DNA of 64,000 bases from M3007 sp041392625 (GTDB taxonomy: Bacteria > Bacteroidota > Bacteroidia > Chitinophagales > Saprospiraceae), in NCBI GenBank assembly GCA_041392625.1, contig JAWKLR010000003.1, positions 1 to 64,000 of the forward strand. The letters are read 5' to 3'. This document shows, piece by piece, positions 46,238 through 55,286 of the stretch. A model generated the notes under the pieces. That model did no database searches. It saw only the letters and a program-made list of their open reading frames with translations, and had not been told where the DNA came from. Numbering within the stretch: position 1 is the first letter of the stretch; each line of letters opens with the position of its first letter. The position numbers and the translations under genes are program-made.

Positions 46238-48916
46238 TTATACTTCCATTGGGTCGGCCTTGTCGGCGTCGATGTCGTATTTCTTCATGAAATCTTTTAC
46301 TGCTTTATCGCTTACCTTGCCCTGTATGTTCAATTGACGAACTGCGGCGAAGGCAATGTATCTGGCGCTGATTTCAAAGTAGTTTCTCAAACTTTCACGG
46401 CTTTCAGACAAACCAAATCCGTCGGTTCCCAACACATCATATTGCTCAGGCATCCATTTGTGCAGGCAACCCGGAGTCATTTTAACCCAGTCGCTGGCTG
46501 CAATAAATACACCTTCTTCATCTTGCAACATGGATTGAACGTAGGGTACCTTGGCTGTTTTGCCAGGGTTCAGGCGGTTCCAACGATCCGCAGCAATGGC
46601 ATCCCGGTACAATTCACTCCAGGAAGTAACACTCCAGATGTCCGTACTTACCCCTTCACTTTCCAGGATTTCAGCAGCATCAATTGCCTGCTGCATGATA
46701 ACACCTGAACTCAATAGATGGGCTTTCACACCGGCTTGTGCAGATGCTTTCTCGGAAGCCTTGAATCGGTACATTCCTTTGCGGATGCCATCCTCAACGC
46801 CCTCTGGCATGGATGGCATTTGAAGGTTTTCATTGTACAGAGTGATGTAATACAACTTGTTTTCATTGTTTACATACATACGCTGGATTCCATCATGCAC
46901 AATCACCGACAATTCATAGGCAAATGCAGGGTCGTAGGAAATGACACTCGGAATTGTTTGCGCTATCAATTGCGAATGACCATCCTGGTGCTGGAGGCCC
47001 TCACCGTTAAGTGTGGTACGACCGGCGGTTCCACCCAGCAAAAAGCCTTTACACATCATATCCGCAGCGGCATAAACCATATCGCCTACCCGCTGGAATC
47101 CAAACATGGAATAGTAGATGTAGAATGGAATCATCGGGATGCCATGCAGGCTGTATGCTGTCCCGGCCGCCGTAAAGGATGCCGTTGCGCCATCTTCGTT
47201 GATGCCTTCCTGGAGCACCTGGCCGGTTTCAGATTCCTTGTATTTAATAACTGAAATTCCAATTTCCAACGGAGTATATAACTGGCCTTTCTGGTTCCAG
47301 ATTTTGGCTGAGTTGAACAAGGGCTCCATACCAAAAGTCTGGGCTTCATCAGGAACGATGGGCACGATGTATTTTCCAATCTCTTTATTTCGGATCAATT
47401 GCGTCATGATGTCGATCATGGCAGCAGTAGTGGAAAACGATTTCCCGGCCGCCGAAGCACTTCCTTTCAATTGTTTGTCAAACAGCGAAAGGTCCGGAAG
47501 TTTAACGTTGGTGTATTTATCCGAGCGCTCAGGCAGGAATCCACCGAGATTTTTGCGTTTTTCACGCAGGTATTGAGTAGTTGGGTCGTTTTCGTCCGGG
47601 TAGTAAAACTTAGCTGCTTTAGCCTCCTCGTCTGAAATCGGAATTTGGTACCGGTCTTTGGTTTCAATCCGGCTTTCATCGCTGATGTCCTTGGTTTGGT
47701 GGGCCTTATTCTTGCCTTCTGCAGCCTTACCCATTTTGTACCCTTTTACGGTCTGAGCAATGATCGCAACGGGCTTGTTGGAGCGGGTTGCGCGATCGAA
47801 AGCAGCATATACTTTTTCAGCATCGTGTCCACCACGGCGCATTTTAGTCAGGGCCTCATCACTCATATCTTTGAGAAGCTCCGCGATAACCGGATCGTCT
47901 CCAACCAGTTTCTTGCGAATGCTTGCTCCATCCAGGTTAATCATTTCCTGGAAATCACCGTCAACCATGCCTTCCAGTCGGGCCAGTAAGCGGCCTTCCT
48001 CGTCTTTTGCCAACAATTCATCCCATTCTGCACCCCAAACAAGTTTAATCACTTCCCATCCGGCACCAAAGAAATGGCGTTCTACTTCCTGAATGATTTT
48101 TCCATTACCACGTACAGGACCATCCAGTCGCTGGAGGTTGCAGTTAACAATAAAAATGAGGTTGTCGAGGTTTTCCCGACTAGCCACACCGATGGTTCCA
48201 TAGATTTCCGGCTCGTCAATTTCTCCGTCGCCGATAAAATGCCAGACTTTGCCTCCATTTTTATCTTTCAATCCACGAAGTTCCAGGTATTTCATAAAAC
48301 GAGCCTGATAGATGGCCGTCATAGGGCCAAGGCCCATTGAAACAGATGGAGCCTGCCAGAATTCTGGCATCCGGCGTGGGTGCGGATAACTGGCTACACC
48401 ACCCAAGAGTTCCTGACGAAAATCGGCAATTGCCTGAATCGGCAAACGGCCTTCCCATACGGCACGGGAGTAAATGCCTGGAGATGCATGGCCCTGGAAC
48501 ATGAGCAGGTCGCCGCCATAATCTGCACCGCGTTTGCGGAGAAAATGGTGGAAGAGCACTTCCAGCATGGTTGCACAGGCGGCATAGGTAGCAATGTGTC
48601 CACCCAGGGCCTTGTTTTTATCTTGCGCCTGAAGCACCATTGCCTGGGCATTCCAGCGAATGATATTTTCTATTTTTTCTTCAATTGCCCGATCGCCCGG
48701 ATAAGCAGGTTGCTCTTCAGCCGGAATGGTGTTGGCATACGGCGTATTGAGTGCCGCTCCGCCGGTTGCTGTACCATATCGTGCAAGTAGATAACGCAAT
48801 TGCTGGAACAACTCTGCAGAGCGCTCTTTACCTTGCGATTCAATTACTTCTTCCAGTGCCTCCAGCCATTCCTGCTGTTCAAGGCGCCAATCATCAAGTT
48901 GGATATTTTCTCCCAT
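46238..48916 (-). CDS. aceE: Pyruvate dehydrogenase E1 component, homodimeric type
   Basis: An 892-residue thiamine diphosphate enzyme that oxidatively decarboxylates pyruvate and passes the acetyl unit to a lipoyl E2. The ThDP motif is WHFIGDGEIDEPE followed by FIVNCNLQRLDGPVRGN. Other family blocks are MFQGHASPGIYSRAVWEGRL, SVSMGLGPMTAIYQARF, EGLQHQDGHSQL and the C-terminal LGTDGFGLSESRESLRNYF. It is followed within 2 bases by a tonB-like gene. The lipoyl E2 nearby (39678-40952) is a candidate partner, though AceE normally pairs with its own E2 (aceF). Confidence 0.95.
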   Translation of the reverse strand: MGENIQLDDWRLEQQEWLEALEEVIESQGKERSAELFQQLRYLLARYGTATGGAALNTPYANTIPAEEQPAYPGDRAIEEKIENIIRWNAQAMVLQAQDKNKALGGHIATYAACATMLEVLFHHFLRKRGADYGGDLLMFQGHASPGIYSRAVWEGRLPIQAIADFRQELLGGVASYPHPRRMPEFWQAPSVSMGLGPMTAIYQARFMKYLELRGLKDKNGGKVWHFIGDGEIDEPEIYGTIGVASRENLDNLIFIVNCNLQRLDGPVRGNGKIIQEVERHFFGAGWEVIKLVWGAEWDELLAKDEEGRLLARLEGMVDGDFQEMINLDGASIRKKLVGDDPVIAELLKDMSDEALTKMRRGGHDAEKVYAAFDRATRSNKPVAIIAQTVKGYKMGKAAEGKNKAHQTKDISDESRIETKDRYQIPISDEEAKAAKFYYPDENDPTTQYLREKRKNLGGFLPERSDKYTNVKLPDLSLFDKQLKGSASAAGKSFSTTAAMIDIMTQLIRNKEIGKYIVPIVPDEAQTFGMEPLFNSAKIWNQKGQLYTPLEIGISVIKYKESETGQVLQEGINEDGATASFTAAGTAYSLHGIPMIPFYIYYSMFGFQRVGDMVYAAADMMCKGFLLGGTAGRTTLNGEGLQHQDGHSQLIAQTIPSVISYDPAFAYELSVIVHDGIQRMYVNNENKLYYITLYNENLQMPSMPEGVEDGIRKGMYRFKASEKASAQAGVKAHLLSSGVIMQQAIDAAEILESEGVSTDIWSVTSWSELYRDAIAADRWNRLNPGKTAKVPYVQSMLQDEEGVFIAASDWVKMTPGCLHKWMPEQYDVLGTDGFGLSESRESLRNYFEISARYIAFAAVRQLNIQGKVSDKAVKDFMKKYDIDADKADPMEV

Positions 48917-49025
48917 GGTTCAATACATTATTTGTGGCACAAGACAACTGTGCGGTGCAAAAATAGAACATTACAATTTATTAAAGGCAGCTGAAGCACA
49001 TTCTTTAATAAGGATTTGATTGTAG

Positions 49026-49045
49026 AGACGCATGATCATGCGTCT
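49026..49045. repeat. Perfect 20-base palindrome (AGACGCA family)
   Basis: AGACGCATGATCATGCGTCT is fully palindromic. Its arms match the repeats near 3575 and 3738. Confidence 0.7.
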
Positions 49046-49050
49046 GTACT

Positions 49051-49130
49051 TGATGATTTGATGATACGCCCTTTGGGCTAAGATGATTTGTTGAAATTGT
49101 TTATTCGGTTGGTCCGCCTCTGCGAAGGTC
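49051..49130 (+). repeat. Interspersed repeat, third copy
   Basis: It starts TGATGATTTGATGATACG, passes a GGGCTA core and TTGTTGAAATTGTTTATTCG, and ends CGCCTCTGCGAAGG. The same series in inverse orientation is the right arm of the element at 56398-56689. Confidence 0.75.
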
Positions 49131-49289
49131 AGTTTATTTATCTGTCCACTGCCCCGCCAGGCATGACGGGGCTACTGACCACTACTTTTATTATCTTAGC
49201 GGTGAAGATTTTTTTTGAAAAAAAAGAAACCGGCGTGTAACAAAAATTCAGTGAGGGCGTCTTTCTTTCAAACGCATCAAAATCGGAAC

Positions 49290-49826
49290 ATGAACCGAAC
49301 CATCTTTCAACAGGAAATTTATCCAATACGGAACAAACTCTATCGGTTTGCACTGCGGATTACCGGTTGTGTACACGATGCCGAAGATGTTGTTCAGGAA
49401 GTTCTGGAGAAAGTTTGGAAGACTCCACAAGAACAATCTGAATTGGTGCGCAACTGGGAAGCCTGGTGCATGACCCTCACCCGGAACCGGTCGCTGGATA
49501 AGAGCCGATCAAATTCTTTGCGGAGGACCTCCGATCTGGATGGTGTAGCAGAACACGAAGGACATTTTATCACACCGGAAGCGCGGGCAGAGCAATTGGA
49601 CATGGCTTCACTGGTAAAACGAAGAATGGAAGACCTACCGGAAAAACAACGTCTGGTAATGCATTTGAGGGATATTGAAGGGTTGACATACGATGAAATT
49701 GCGCAGACTTTGGACATAACCCTGGATCAGGTGAAAACCAATCTGCACAGAGCACGAAAAAGTATACGCGCATTTCTGTTGACTAAAACCGAATACCACC
49801 AAAATCCACAACAACAGCAGTCATGA
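49290..49826 (+). CDS. ECF-type RNA polymerase sigma factor
   Basis: A 178-residue sigma-70 family factor of the extracytoplasmic-function group. Region 2 is NKLYRFALRITGCVHDAEDVVQEVLEKVW. Region 4 is LPEKQRLVMHLRDIEGLTYDEIAQTLDITLDQVKTNLHRARKSIR, a helix-turn-helix. The ATG at 49290 gives the normal length. Its stop overlaps the next ATG (ATGA), so sigma and the following membrane protein are coupled, typical of a sigma/anti-sigma pair. Confidence 0.93.
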   Translation: MNRTIFQQEIYPIRNKLYRFALRITGCVHDAEDVVQEVLEKVWKTPQEQSELVRNWEAWCMTLTRNRSLDKSRSNSLRRTSDLDGVAEHEGHFITPEARAEQLDMASLVKRRMEDLPEKQRLVMHLRDIEGLTYDEIAQTLDITLDQVKTNLHRARKSIRAFLLTKTEYHQNPQQQQS

Positions 49827-50452
49827 AAAACATACATCAAATAGACGCCATACTGGATAAATATTGGGAAGGCGAATCCTCTCTTGAGGAAGAGCGCGTA
49901 CTGCAATCCTACTTTCGCTCCGGCAACGTAGCAGCCCACCACCTTCCCTTTGCTCCCATGTTTCAGGCATTCAGAGAGGATCAGGAACTGGAGATGGCTC
50001 CACCCCGGATTGCTCCCATGCGGAACTATCGCTTGTACGCCGCGGCGGCAGCAGTACTGCTCCTGATCTGTGCCTCGATCTGGTGGATGCAGCCAGACCC
50101 TGTGCTGGTAAAACAACCAGTAGCACATACTGAAAAACCTGTGACAACACCTAATACCCAACCCGTTGAACAACAGGCAAATATTGAACCTGAAAAAACA
50201 CAGCCAGCTATAGCGATAGCAGCAAGTCCTACGAAGCCAAAGTTTAAACTAAAAAGGAAAAAACATACCGAACCCGCTGCCGTTGCAACTGCAGAGCCCT
50301 CTCCTGAAGAAGCAGAACTGGCCCGGGAAGAAATTAAAGCAGCCCTCGCACTTTTATCCAGCAAACTGGGTAAAGGAAGAAGCAAAGCCGCAAAAGGATT
50401 AAATGAAGTCGAACACCTCGATATATTAAAGCCCCGACCGGGTGAAGGTTAG
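49823..50452 (+). CDS. Putative anti-sigma factor
   Basis: A 209-residue protein with a short N-terminal cytosolic domain (IDAILDKYWEGESSLEEERVL, the usual anti-sigma helix), one membrane span (about residues 70-88) and a long Pro/Lys-rich periplasmic tail. It overlaps the ECF sigma gene by four bases. Sequence similarity to known anti-sigma factors is weak, so the call rests on topology and position. Confidence 0.75.
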   Translation: MKNIHQIDAILDKYWEGESSLEEERVLQSYFRSGNVAAHHLPFAPMFQAFREDQELEMAPPRIAPMRNYRLYAAAAAVLLLICASIWWMQPDPVLVKQPVAHTEKPVTTPNTQPVEQQANIEPEKTQPAIAIAASPTKPKFKLKRKKHTEPAAVATAEPSPEEAELAREEIKAALALLSSKLGKGRSKAAKGLNEVEHLDILKPRPGEG

Positions 50453-50493
50453 GGCCCTGCAAGCAAACTCAATCAATTTCTAAAATTTCAGTT

Positions 50494-51039
50494 ATGAAAA
50501 GAATTCTGTTATTGCTGCCTTTCTGTTTACTGATGGCAGCCCAGTCCATCCATGCTCAAAACGATGCAATTGAGCGCTTTTTTGAGAAATACATGGATGA
50601 TGAGCAGTTCACTGTAGTGTACGTTAGCCCTAAATTGTTCCAAATGGTTGGTAAAATTGATGCCGACGACGAGGATTGGGAAAAAATTCGCCCAATGGTT
50701 GCAAACTTGGGAGGCCTGCGTGTACTCACCGCCGACAGCATTTCCGATGGCATTAAGATGTATAAAGAAGCGCTTTCAAAGGTTCCACAAAATGAGTATT
50801 CTGAATTGCTGACCGTACGCGATGGCGATGAGAATGTACGAATCTGGGTTAAAGACTCAGGCGATATCATCAACGAATTGCTTTTGCTGGTCGGATCTCC
50901 GGATGAATTTGTTCTCCTGAGCCTTACCGGTAAAATTGACCTGAATCAGATTTCCGAACTCTCCAAAACACTGGATATTGATGGGGTAGAACACCTGGAT
51001 AAAATCAATAAGAAGGAAGGAGATGGAGACAACAAGTAA
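50494..51039 (+). CDS. DUF4252 exported protein 1
   Basis: A 181-residue protein with a signal peptide (cut near IHAQN, residue 22). The DUF4252 pattern is FFEKYMDDEQFTVVYVSPKLF, LGGLRVLTADS, LTVRDGDENVRIWVKDSGDIINELLLLVG and EFVLLSLTGKIDL. Function unknown. DUF4252 genes sit behind ECF sigma/anti-sigma pairs in many Bacteroidota, which makes an envelope-stress output likely but unproven. Confidence 0.88.
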   Translation: MKRILLLLPFCLLMAAQSIHAQNDAIERFFEKYMDDEQFTVVYVSPKLFQMVGKIDADDEDWEKIRPMVANLGGLRVLTADSISDGIKMYKEALSKVPQNEYSELLTVRDGDENVRIWVKDSGDIINELLLLVGSPDEFVLLSLTGKIDLNQISELSKTLDIDGVEHLDKINKKEGDGDNK

Positions 51040-51079
51040 GTTGTAGATTCGGCAGTCACGGAATCGAAACCTGCCAATA

Positions 51080-51113
51080 ATGTGCCCCGGAGCAATTCGG
51101 GGTGCATCTTTTT
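51080..51113 (+). terminator. Terminator between the two DUF4252 genes
   Basis: ATGTGCCCCG (51080-51089) pairs with CGGGGTGCAT (51098-51107) using two G-T pairs, and is followed by CTTTTTC. It lies inside the operon, so it may reduce expression of the second gene. Confidence 0.65.
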
Positions 51114-51139
51114 CATATTTTAAAACTAATTAACCCGCT

Positions 51140-51661
51140 ATGAAATACATCCTCAGTTTCTTTATGCTTTGCCTTTTTACACTTCCAAGCCAGGCACAGG
51201 ATCACCACCTGTACTGGAAATACAAGGATTATGATGGAGCCATTCCAGTAAAAGCACCCCGTTGGTTAATTACAGCCGGCTCCTGGTTTGCTCCGGAGAA
51301 AAAAGACAGAAAACTCATCCGTAAGGTGCACAAAGCGCGGGTTCTGGTTTTTGAAGACGGCAACCCGATCAAAACACGGGATATGGACCGATTTGAGCGC
51401 AAAGCTAAAAGACGCCGCCTGGAAGATATGGTCTTTGTACGTGACGGGGATACCAAAGTACGTGTAATGGCAAAAGACCGTCGGGCGGCCATTCGCAAAG
51501 TTGTGGTATTTGTTTCCAGTCCGGAAGAATTTGTGCTGGTTTCGTTAAAAGGTAAATTACACCTTGACGATTTGGTGAAAGCCATCAACCAGATATCAAA
51601 TGATGACGATGCCGGATTTGACGTTCCGGGCCTTAAAAAACACAAGTCGGAGAAACTTTGA
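51140..51661 (+). CDS. DUF4252 exported protein 2
   Basis: A 173-residue paralogue of the previous gene with a signal peptide (cut near SQAQD, residue 20). The shared core is KARVLVFEDGNP, VFVRDGDTKVRVMAKDRRAAIRKVVVFVSSPEEFVLVSLKGKL. The middle section is very basic (KDRKLIRK, RFERKAKRRR), unlike its acidic neighbour. It ends at a strong terminator. Confidence 0.85.
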   Translation: MKYILSFFMLCLFTLPSQAQDHHLYWKYKDYDGAIPVKAPRWLITAGSWFAPEKKDRKLIRKVHKARVLVFEDGNPIKTRDMDRFERKAKRRRLEDMVFVRDGDTKVRVMAKDRRAAIRKVVVFVSSPEEFVLVSLKGKLHLDDLVKAINQISNDDDAGFDVPGLKKHKSEKL

Positions 51662-51686
51662 TTGATTGAGACTTCTCAATTAACTT

Positions 51687-51722
51687 AAATCAAACAGGGG
51701 GCCTCGGCCCCCTGTTTGATTT
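51687..51722. terminator. Bidirectional terminator, 17-bp perfect stem
   Basis: AAATCAAACAGGGGGCC (51687-51703) pairs perfectly with the mirror at 51706-51722, with a 2-base centre. It lies between convergent genes; the outermost base overlaps the stop codon of the E1 gene. Confidence 0.9.
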
Positions 51723-54127
51723 TACCATTTTTGCGGGTCGCTTTCCTGCATTGTCTGGTAAATTGCCTCAAAAATATCTTCAGTTTGAGGCTTGGTGTAA
51801 TAATCTCCATCCTGGCCGTAGGCTGTCCGGTGTTGTTTGGCAGCCAGTGTTATCGGCGCTGAATCGAGGTATTTGTAGGCACCCTGTTTTTCAAGTACCT
51901 CCTGCATCATGAATGCCGAGGCGCCTCCCGGAACATCCTCGTCGAGGAACAGCACCCGGTTGGTCTTTTGGATTGAGCGCAGGCAGCTGTGTGAGAGGTC
52001 AAAAGGAAGCAAGGTTTGGACATCCACAATCTCCACAGAGATATCGTGCTTAGCCAGCATGTCGGCCGCCTCCATCGCTGGGCGGATGCTAGAGCCATAT
52101 GTAATGATCGTAATGTCATCACCAGTGCGCAGAATATCCGGCTGTCCCAATGGCACTGTAAATTCATCGATGTTCGTCGGACATTGTTCTTTCAGTCGGT
52201 ATCCGTTCAGGCATTCTACTACAATGGCGGGATCATCGCTTTGCAACAAAGTGTTGTACATACCAGCAGCCTGGGTCATATCTCTGGGTACACAGATCCA
52301 CATTCCGCGCAGGGATCCCAGCATCATGCCCATTGGTGAGCCTGCGTGCCATACTCCTACGAGTCTGTGACCGCGGGTACGGATAATTGCAGGAGCAGCC
52401 TGTTGGTTGGCTGAACGCCAGCGTAGGGTAGCCAGGTCATCAGAAAGTGCCGCCAGTCCGTAAAGCAGGTAGTCGAGGTATTGAATCTCGGCGATGGGGC
52501 GGAGCCCGCGCATAGCCATACCAATTGCCTGGCCCATAATGGTCCACTCCCGGATACCGGTGTCAAAAACGCGTTCGACTCCGTACTTTTCCTGAAGTCC
52601 GCGGAAGCCCTGGTTGACATCGCCGATGTGACCTACGTCTTCACCAAAAGCAAACAGGTTTTTGTATTTATCCAGGTTGGCATCGAAACATGCATTGAGC
52701 ACCTCGTAGCCATCAATGGGTTTTTCTTCTGAATTGAACCGAGGCAGCACCGCAGGAACCTGAAGTGCAGACCGGGGTGTCTCGCTGTACAGGTGTTTGC
52801 TGTACCAATCTTCGTTTTGCTCTTTTTCCTTTTGAATTAATTGCGTCAGAAGGTCTTTTTCAGGACTGGAAGTTTTTCCTGAGAAGTATAGGGCTTTTCT
52901 GCCGAGTTTAGTCAGTTCAAAGCGCAAGGGTTCCCGAAGCCCACGCATTTCTTCCGCAATTTGTGCCAAATCCTGTACATCCGGCAATTGCTGACAAAGG
53001 CTGTCCAGTGCACTTTGAAGCGTGTTTCGGAAGGTGGCCACGTCATTCTGGTAGTGAGCAGAAACGGCTTTTGCCGCTGCGCTGACTTTTTGCTTGGCCT
53101 CTTTTTTTATCTGTTCAATTTCTTCTGCGGTGGCCAGTTTGTTTTCAATCATCCAGTTGGCCATGCGCAGGTTACAATCGTATTCTTCTTCCCATTTCAG
53201 GCGTTCGGTTGATTTGTATCGCCGGTGATCGCCGGAGGTGGAGTGGCCGAGTTGTTGGGTCACTTCCTGTATGTGGAAGAGTGTAGGTCGATGGGTTTTA
53301 CGCATGGAGTCTGTAACCGAAGTGTACAACTCGCGCAGGCCTTCATAATCCCACCCTTTTCCAATGTGAATATCTACCCCCCCCTCCCCGTGAATTCCAC
53401 GGAGTACCGGAGAAATGCTTTGTTTGGCCGGTGGGTATTTTTTAGGAACAGAAATGCCGTAGCCGTCATCCCAAACGGATACAGCCAATGGGGCTTGAAG
53501 AACACCGGCTGCATTGATGGTTTCCCAGAAAACGCCTTCCGAAGTACTGGCATCACCAATGGTACAGAAAGCGATTTCGTTTCCGCCTTTTGAAAAACCG
53601 GTTTCAATGCCTTTTACTTCGCGGTACTTTTTGGAGGCAAATGCCAATCCAAGTCCACGGGCCATTTGTCCGGCAGTCGGTGAAATATCTGCGGATACGT
53701 TGTATTGCTCGGTGTGGTCGAGCCAGTTGCCTGCTGCATCAATGGTTGGTGTGCTGAAGTGGCAGTTCATTTGCCGACCGGTAGACATTTTATCCAAAAC
53801 CGGATCGCCGTATAGTTGAGCAAAAAAGTCTTCCAGGGTGATAAGGCCGAGAGCCATCATGAGTGTTTGGTCTCGGTAGTACCCGGATCGGAAATCCCCT
53901 TTTTTCCAGGCTCTGGCCATAGCCACTTGCGCCACTTCTTTTCCATCACCGATGATTCCAAAATTTGCCCGGCCCATGAGCACTTCTTTACGGGCAAGGA
54001 TACTGGCCTCACGGCTCTCCGTACAGATGCGGAAGTCGTAGAGCACCTCTTCGCGGAATGCTTTGCTGTATTTTTTTCTATTGGAGGTTGACTTTTTCAG
54101 ACTAGAATTTGGTTTGGTATCTAACAT
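51722..54127 (-). CDS. 2-oxo acid dehydrogenase E1, fused alpha and beta
   Basis: An 801-residue fusion of E1 alpha (about residues 40-390) and E1 beta (about 465-801), the thiamine diphosphate decarboxylase of a branched-chain or related 2-oxo acid complex. The alpha part has GYYRDQTLMMALG, the ThDP motif GDASTSEGVFWETINAA and DDGYGISVP. The beta part has FGEDVGHIGDVNQGF, DTGIREWTIMGQAIGMA and LDEDVPGGASAFM. The ATG at 54127 is chosen; the frame extends 69 bases further. Such fused E1s are normal in Bacteroidota. The nearby E2 gene could partner it; no E3 is present. Confidence 0.92.
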   Translation of the reverse strand: MLDTKPNSSLKKSTSNRKKYSKAFREEVLYDFRICTESREASILARKEVLMGRANFGIIGDGKEVAQVAMARAWKKGDFRSGYYRDQTLMMALGLITLEDFFAQLYGDPVLDKMSTGRQMNCHFSTPTIDAAGNWLDHTEQYNVSADISPTAGQMARGLGLAFASKKYREVKGIETGFSKGGNEIAFCTIGDASTSEGVFWETINAAGVLQAPLAVSVWDDGYGISVPKKYPPAKQSISPVLRGIHGEGGVDIHIGKGWDYEGLRELYTSVTDSMRKTHRPTLFHIQEVTQQLGHSTSGDHRRYKSTERLKWEEEYDCNLRMANWMIENKLATAEEIEQIKKEAKQKVSAAAKAVSAHYQNDVATFRNTLQSALDSLCQQLPDVQDLAQIAEEMRGLREPLRFELTKLGRKALYFSGKTSSPEKDLLTQLIQKEKEQNEDWYSKHLYSETPRSALQVPAVLPRFNSEEKPIDGYEVLNACFDANLDKYKNLFAFGEDVGHIGDVNQGFRGLQEKYGVERVFDTGIREWTIMGQAIGMAMRGLRPIAEIQYLDYLLYGLAALSDDLATLRWRSANQQAAPAIIRTRGHRLVGVWHAGSPMGMMLGSLRGMWICVPRDMTQAAGMYNTLLQSDDPAIVVECLNGYRLKEQCPTNIDEFTVPLGQPDILRTGDDITIITYGSSIRPAMEAADMLAKHDISVEIVDVQTLLPFDLSHSCLRSIQKTNRVLFLDEDVPGGASAFMMQEVLEKQGAYKYLDSAPITLAAKQHRTAYGQDGDYYTKPQTEDIFEAIYQTMQESDPQKW

Positions 54128-54253
54128 ATTTTGGTATAGGTAGCACTCAATGAATGAATGAAGCAGGCATGAAAAGAGTTTGGGCAAACGAAACAAGCCA
54201 ACTCTTTGCTAACCAATTTTTCTTTGGTTTGTTCACCGTAGGTGCCGGGTGCA

Positions 54254-54287
54254 CAAAAGTAATAAAATCTACTGGCATTATCGCAAA
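54254..54287 (-). promoter_or_regulatory. Promoter of the fused E1 gene
   Basis: On the minus strand TTTG (54287-54284), a 22-base spacer and TACTTTTG (54261-54254) fit the Bacteroidota pattern, about 127 bases before the start codon. Confidence 0.45.
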
Positions 54288-54449
54288 ATTACATTCTGTG
54301 AACTTGGTTTTTTCGAATCAAAATTTAATATGAAATTCTGATTTCCAAGCGGCATAGTTTGACTTTAATGCCTGTAAAAATACAAAATGCAGGACGAAGT
54401 TTGGTCGTATTTAAAGAACGCCGCATATTAAATTTCAAACAAAAGGTCG

Positions 54450-54476
54450 TTTGCAATGTTTTTTAGATTATTTTTG
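54450..54476 (+). promoter_or_regulatory. Promoter candidate of the DksA-like gene
   Basis: TTTG at 54450-54453 and TATTTTTG at 54469-54476 match the -33/-7 elements with a short 15-base spacer. The ATG is 58 bases downstream. Confidence 0.4.
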
Positions 54477-54533
54477 CGCCCGGTTAAGTCAATTAACCAG
54501 CAAATTCACTCTACTTAAATCATTGTAGATTTT

Positions 54534-55118
54534 ATGGCGATCGAATCCAAAAACAGATACAGCGACGAGGAACTCCAGGAGTTTAAAGTTATTATTGATG
54601 AGCGAATCGTGAAGGTGAAGACCGAATTGGATTTCACCGAACAGCAAATTGCAGAGTTAAATGAAAATGGTTTCAATCAGCAAGGTGGTGATTGGAACGA
54701 CGATGCAACTATCCATGCCGATCTGGAATTTTTGCAGCGAATGGCAGCACGCCAGGCTCGATTGCTCAAAGATCTGAACAATGCACTGCTTCGAATTCAA
54801 AATAAGACTTACGGGGTATGTACTGTAACCGGTGAGTTGATTGATAAAGGTCGCCTGCGTTTGGTTCCACATGCCACGAAGAGCGTAGATGGAAAAAATA
54901 TAGCCAATTCATCTGTTCCCCGCCCGGCTGATCAGACCAGCAAGGATCCGTTCAGCGGATTGGAGGATGATAAAAAAGGCCCTGCAAAAGCAATTGGAAA
55001 CAAGGTGCGCATTCCGGGAGCCAATGTCCCCAAAAAAAGTGGAGAAGACTGGGAACCGGATAATGAGACCCTGGAAAATGCCGGGTTTGAAAAAGACCCC
55101 AACGACGACGACGAATAA
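54534..55118 (+). CDS. DksA/TraR-like regulator without zinc finger
   Basis: A 194-residue protein. Residues 10-95 form the DksA-type coiled-coil hairpin (YSDEELQEFKVIIDERI to LLKDLNNALLRIQN). The zinc-finger remnant TYGVCTVTGELIDKGRLRLVPHATKS keeps only one cysteine of four, as is usual for the Bacteroidota version. The acidic, Lys-rich C-terminal extension (about 135-194) is probably disordered. DksA family proteins act on RNA polymerase through its secondary channel. It ends at a terminator. Confidence 0.88.
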   Translation: MAIESKNRYSDEELQEFKVIIDERIVKVKTELDFTEQQIAELNENGFNQQGGDWNDDATIHADLEFLQRMAARQARLLKDLNNALLRIQNKTYGVCTVTGELIDKGRLRLVPHATKSVDGKNIANSSVPRPADQTSKDPFSGLEDDKKGPAKAIGNKVRIPGANVPKKSGEDWEPDNETLENAGFEKDPNDDDE

Positions 55119-55147
55119 ATGCACTCGATCAATCGAGTTGAGATACC

Positions 55148-55186
55148 AAACCCGAGTATGGCCTTGCCTGCTCGGGTTTGTTTTTT
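55148..55186 (+). terminator. Terminator of the DksA-like gene
   Basis: AAACCCGAG (55148-55156) and CTCGGGTTT (55171-55179) form the stem, followed by GTTTTTT. It lies within an upstream extension of the next reading frame, which supports the later start of that gene. Confidence 0.75.
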
Positions 55187-55286
55187 ATATGCCTTTGAGG
55201 GGAAATATATTGTCAAAACGCCAACTAAGTCCTGCCTGTTTAAACCCTTTCTGGCTTTCGCTGTTTGGAGAGAAAATACCTTGTCT

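Larger units (their letters stand above)
48917..49289. other. Repeat-bearing gap upstream of the ECF sigma gene
   Basis: No gene. It holds the aceE promoter region (TATTTTTG on the minus strand at 48958-48965), the palindrome at 49026-49045, the 80-base interspersed repeat at 49051-49130, and a small GC-rich hairpin GCCCCG/CGGGGC at 49151-49172. Confidence 0.6.
54128..54533. other. Divergent promoter region (E1 gene and DksA-like gene)
   Basis: A 406-base gap between divergent genes. It contains the two promoter candidates listed and otherwise AT-rich sequence with nothing recognised. Confidence 0.5.

Noticed and set aside
49151..49172. GC-rich hairpin upstream of the sigma gene as a terminator
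   Set aside because: The stem is only six base pairs with a ten-base loop and has no T-run on either side; no gene ends near it.
51722..54127. E1 gene as two fused genes by error
   Set aside because: Alpha and beta parts are in one frame with a natural linker; fused E1s of this kind are normal in Bacteroidota.
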